Shown: positions 60,384 to 64,000 of the stretch, one piece after another
Numbering within the stretch: position 1 is the first letter of the stretch
How the letters are laid out: each line of letters starts with the position of its first letter
Assembly (NCBI RefSeq): GCF_905220415.1
Contig: NC_059554.1
Coordinates: 7,155,001 to 7,219,000, forward strand
Length of the DNA: 64,000 bases
Direction of reading: 5' to 3'
From: Colias croceus
Taxonomy: Eukaryota; Arthropoda; Insecta; Lepidoptera; Pieridae
Program-made: the position numbers and the translations under genes
Notes under the pieces: generated by a model
What the model was told of the DNA's origin: nothing
The model's input: only the letters and a program-made list of their open reading frames with translations
The model's database searches: none

Positions 60384-63300
60384 AAAAGTATGGCAACTGT
60401 CCAAATATATTTAAGATGTAATTAAAATTATCTTATGTTTTTTGAAAATAAATAAGCAGAATAATTAAGCTTATATATATAAATTATAAATTTAATTATT
60501 TTCGAAAGTTTACAGTTTTCCTTTTCTTTTTTCAAAGTGTTTCTTGTATTAAAAATCAACCCAAATAAAAATTTATGTTAAGTATCTACCTATAACAAAA
60601 TGATTAACTATAACGATAAGCCCTTTTTTAAATAAAAAACGTAATGAGAATCTCAAGTTATCCCAAACGTCTATACCGAGAAAAAACATATCTAAGTACC
60701 ATATTTCAAGTAAAGTTTCTGAACATTATAGACACCCACATACCTACTACATAATTAGACTGCGTATAACTATTCCAAACGAATAACGTACATCCTCGCT
60801 AATTAGAATACCAGAATCATAAAACAAATCTGATAAGTCCTAACATTTGAGGTACAGCGTTTCAGCAACTTAATAAAAAAAAACATTGTAATCCAACAAA
60901 AGGCTCATATGTATCACCGGCATTAATTCCTTTTGGAGCGTGACTCTTTATTCATCGAGGACAATGAATCTAAAAATGTCAGAAATAATTCTGTGAGACA
61001 CGCGGTATGAAAGCACATGTCCATTCCACCGCGACACGATTCGTAAGAAATCCAATAAGACAAGACTATTTATTTATATCTATTTGAACGGTAACAAGAT
61101 TAAGTCAGTTTGTGTATGTGCGTGCCGGCTGAGCTGTGTTTTATGTAACATAAGTCTTAGGTCTTAGATGTGTATGTAAAGTACCTAATGTAAAGAGGCG
61201 TCGATGTTCTTAGTTGTATTTAGTATTGAGTTCAAATGCTAACAAGAGTACGCAAGTAAAAATTTGTTACATAGGAATGTTAATGAAATAATTATTTTTT
61301 TCCTTGTATTATAAATTAAAATAAATTTGATACTTAATGTTTCTATTTACTACACTCTTTACCCATATTTGATTGTAAACGATATCATGCATAAAGTTTT
61401 ACCTATTTCAAAGTTAATATTCTTAACATTCTAATATAAATTGTCACTTAACGTCATACACTCAAACTATAACTCTATATCGTATCGTATCACTACACGT
61501 TAACCACAATTTAATATTTGTCGTATCGTATCGTCACACATATTATCCCGTCCAACAACGGGCACGGTTTCATCTCGCGTCTCCAACATCCGGGCGCAAT
61601 TTGCCACAATGAGATGTTATCAATAGCGGATGACTTCCGATGGTGACCATCCACTTGCGACGGTCGTCACGGCTGGCTGTACCACCATTGGTCAGCCTTT
61701 CTAAATGAGCTTTCCACACCTACATTGTTATGTACCAATTTCGTAAAAATGGAAATTTATTGAAAATGTATAGTCCCTATTCTTATATTGTTATCTTACA
61801 TGTCCGTATTCCTATAGATATGTCATCCTATATAGTAAGTAGGTAAGTAATAATAATCATATTTTTGAGGTTGCGGTTAAAGTTTGATAACACTTTAGCT
61901 TCACAAATATTTACATTTTAATTCTATTAACAAAAGCATAATTCAAAGTATGTTTTTCGACCATAGATGAAACATATCAATACCACAGATAATAAACTAA
62001 TAGAGCAAAAGCCACCGAGTGTTTGCCAAGTTCCCACCCCTTGTTATTAAAAACGTTATGTTTCGTAATTCGGCCGAGCACGGAACAATTTCAATAATTA
62101 CCACGTCATGAATAAGCAATGTGCTGTCAAACTGTGACCAAAATCACCGGCCAGTGACGGAATGTACAGGTAATGTAGTATATTGTTCGATGTTTTAGGT
62201 AAATGAGGAGGTACACGGAAACAAACGCTGTAATCTGAAACATATACACCATCTGGCTAGCAGGTAAAGATACTTGTAAAATATTTTAATCTTCAATGGT
62301 ATTAGATATAGATAAATGGATAACTTTTATAAGCTTGTTGGACTAATAAGAAAGTCAAACATGAAGTAGATTTATGAAACAATCTCTTTTTTGGTCAATT
62401 ATTCTTATAGCAAAAGAATTTAAGTAGGTATCAATATAGATACAAAAATAAGTATTGAAAAGTATAAGTAGCTTATGGAAATTTCTTCAAGAATAGGGAC
62501 TACAAATTACAATTACTAAATATTATTTATAAAAGTTTCTATTAAAAATAAAAACGCCTACAACTTGCCATGTGTCCAGCTGATAATTATATTTTTATCA
62601 GAAATGCTAATGACCGTTCGTTTAAAGGACTTTTCTGAACTCGACTCATAATATATTTTGTAACTGAGCAACAACTTAATGTAAATATTGATGACTTACA
62701 TAAAATTTTAACTATCGAAATAAGAAAATGTTAAATAAACTTGGAATCTAGGTTTCTTTAAGATCATCAACGTAATATTTCAGTAGATACCTAATTTCGC
62801 TAAGATTGTACCCGAAAAAATACCCATAACCTATCTATCATCAATTATCACATCAAATAAAAACCCTACAAACAGAATTATAATGTTATATTGTATAGCT
62901 GTTACAAGGGCCCGTGTACCCTACAGACCTGTTGATATGCATCCATATCGCACTAGGGGTGACTTTCACCAAGTTATTCTACGCGGCTGAACATTTCTTA
63001 TAGCCAAGACCTTTCTATGAGAAATGAGCGGTGAAACAATCGCGTTTCTTTAGCCGTGCGCTGTTTCTTTTTTTTTTCAGCATAATGAAGTAAGATATCA
63101 TTTGTTTAATGTGTTTAAAGAAATGAAGAAAAATATTTTACTGTTTATTTTAGAAATTTAAAAAAAGCTTCATGAGCTAGACCTTTTCCTAATTTCGTAC
63201 AGTATTTTTCTATTTCCGTACCATGGTAATGTACTGGACAAAGGGGTGAAACTCACCGAAACCTGTTAGTTTGACGATAATTTTATCGACAATCTGCAGC

Positions 63301-64000
63301 CCTCATACAAACCTGTGTTTAATTTGCCGTGACCCAGCGTCGTCTAATTTTTACGGAAATATTTCCCTTCCGTCTCCACGTTATTCCCATGCAATAAAAC
63401 ATAAGCGAATTACGAGAATTTTAACTAAAACGTTAACGTTAATCTCATTTCGAGTACATGCACGTAATCCTTGATTTTGAAGCGTGAAGATATTTTTATT
63501 CAGTTTAGTGTGGTGAAATTTGTTTGATCTAAATGTTCATGGAGTTAATTTAATTAACTGATTAATTATTATTAGTAGGTAGTGCTGTGATGTGTTTAAT
63601 GGATATTTAAAAAATAAACAGAAATACTTATTTCTTAAATACTCTACCTTAGATGTCAATTTACCGTTTGTCGAATAAAAATCTTAGTGGAGCTTTTTGA
63701 CGCCCACCGCAAGGTACTCTAGGAATAGGCTCAATACCTAATGCTTGGCAAAGCAGTATCTAACTCATTCGTTCTTTAATAATAAGTTCTAAATTCACAT
63801 ATTGCACTAAACAATGATGTTATCATTGCCATATGGCACCCTTTGTAGTGTAATAGTGGTGGTATTCGTGGGAAACACCCTCACAATGCCTTTACATGAA
63901 CTGTAGTTTGACCATAAGTCACCGGTAATGATCAGCGGACCATGGTAGGGGCAAGATCTGACAGGTGTCTGATATTTTTGCTAGCTAAGTTTTATTATTA
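60384..64000. other. Prospero upstream flank, no gene seen
   Basis: No coding ORF was found. A GC-richer block at about 61550-61700 follows two CGTATCGTATCG direct repeats (about 61480 and 61522). It may be regulatory, but nothing here can be named. Confidence 0.35.

Overview
The window is eukaryotic and almost certainly lepidopteran (moth or butterfly). It is AT-rich, its genes are split by canonical GT-AG introns, and it is littered with short non-autonomous elements of the kind common in Lepidoptera: mini-Helitrons ending in a GC hairpin plus CTAG, TA- or TTA-flanked MITEs, truncated non-LTR retrotransposons, and tracts such as GTAGGTACCTAC. I assembled exons by hand from splice sites, reading-frame phase and family motifs; no database was consulted.

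Layout. 1-10.7 kb: no host gene seen; one 5'-truncated LINE (4879-6338), several mini-Helitrons and microsatellites. 10.7-15.8 kb (+): a complete ten-exon pickpocket/DEG-ENaC sodium-channel subunit (534 aa). 16.2-16.5 kb: a GC-rich foldback element. 16.9-18.2 kb (+): a decayed THAP zinc-finger gene whose exon phases still fit but which carries a stop, a frameshift and lost zinc ligands. 19.4-23.2 kb (+): a complete six-exon SIRT2-type deacetylase (406 aa) with an antisense LINE in intron 3. 23.3-31.9 kb: a tRNA-like relic, an orphan exon-like ORF, a large inverted-repeat element, and two mirror-image arrays of a 100-bp satellite. 32.1-35.2 kb (-): complete six-exon RAD51 (338 aa) with a 484-bp MITE in intron 2 and an E2F-like site upstream. 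35.6-38.3 kb: MITEs and mini-Helitrons. 43.6-59.8 kb (-): prospero, four coding exons (982 aa), with a 12.2-kb intron 3 almost free of recognisable transposons.

The most notable single feature is prospero intron 1, which has the full signature of a U12-type AT-AC intron: ATATCCTTTT at the 5' end, TCCTTAAT as branch site and a terminal AC, joining two phase-0 exons exactly at the start of the homeo-Prospero domain. In Drosophila this position holds the known U2-in-U12 'twintron'. Here an in-frame stop just upstream of the U12 acceptor seems to rule out a simple long isoform. The second structural oddity is the mirror-image 100-bp satellite, which would transcribe into a very long hairpin.

The genes are unrelated in function: a membrane channel, a cytosolic NAD-dependent deacetylase, the recombination filament protein, and a neural-fate transcription factor. 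Nothing suggests a co-regulated cluster. Between genes the sequence is mostly repeats or plain AT-rich DNA in which I see no coding signal.
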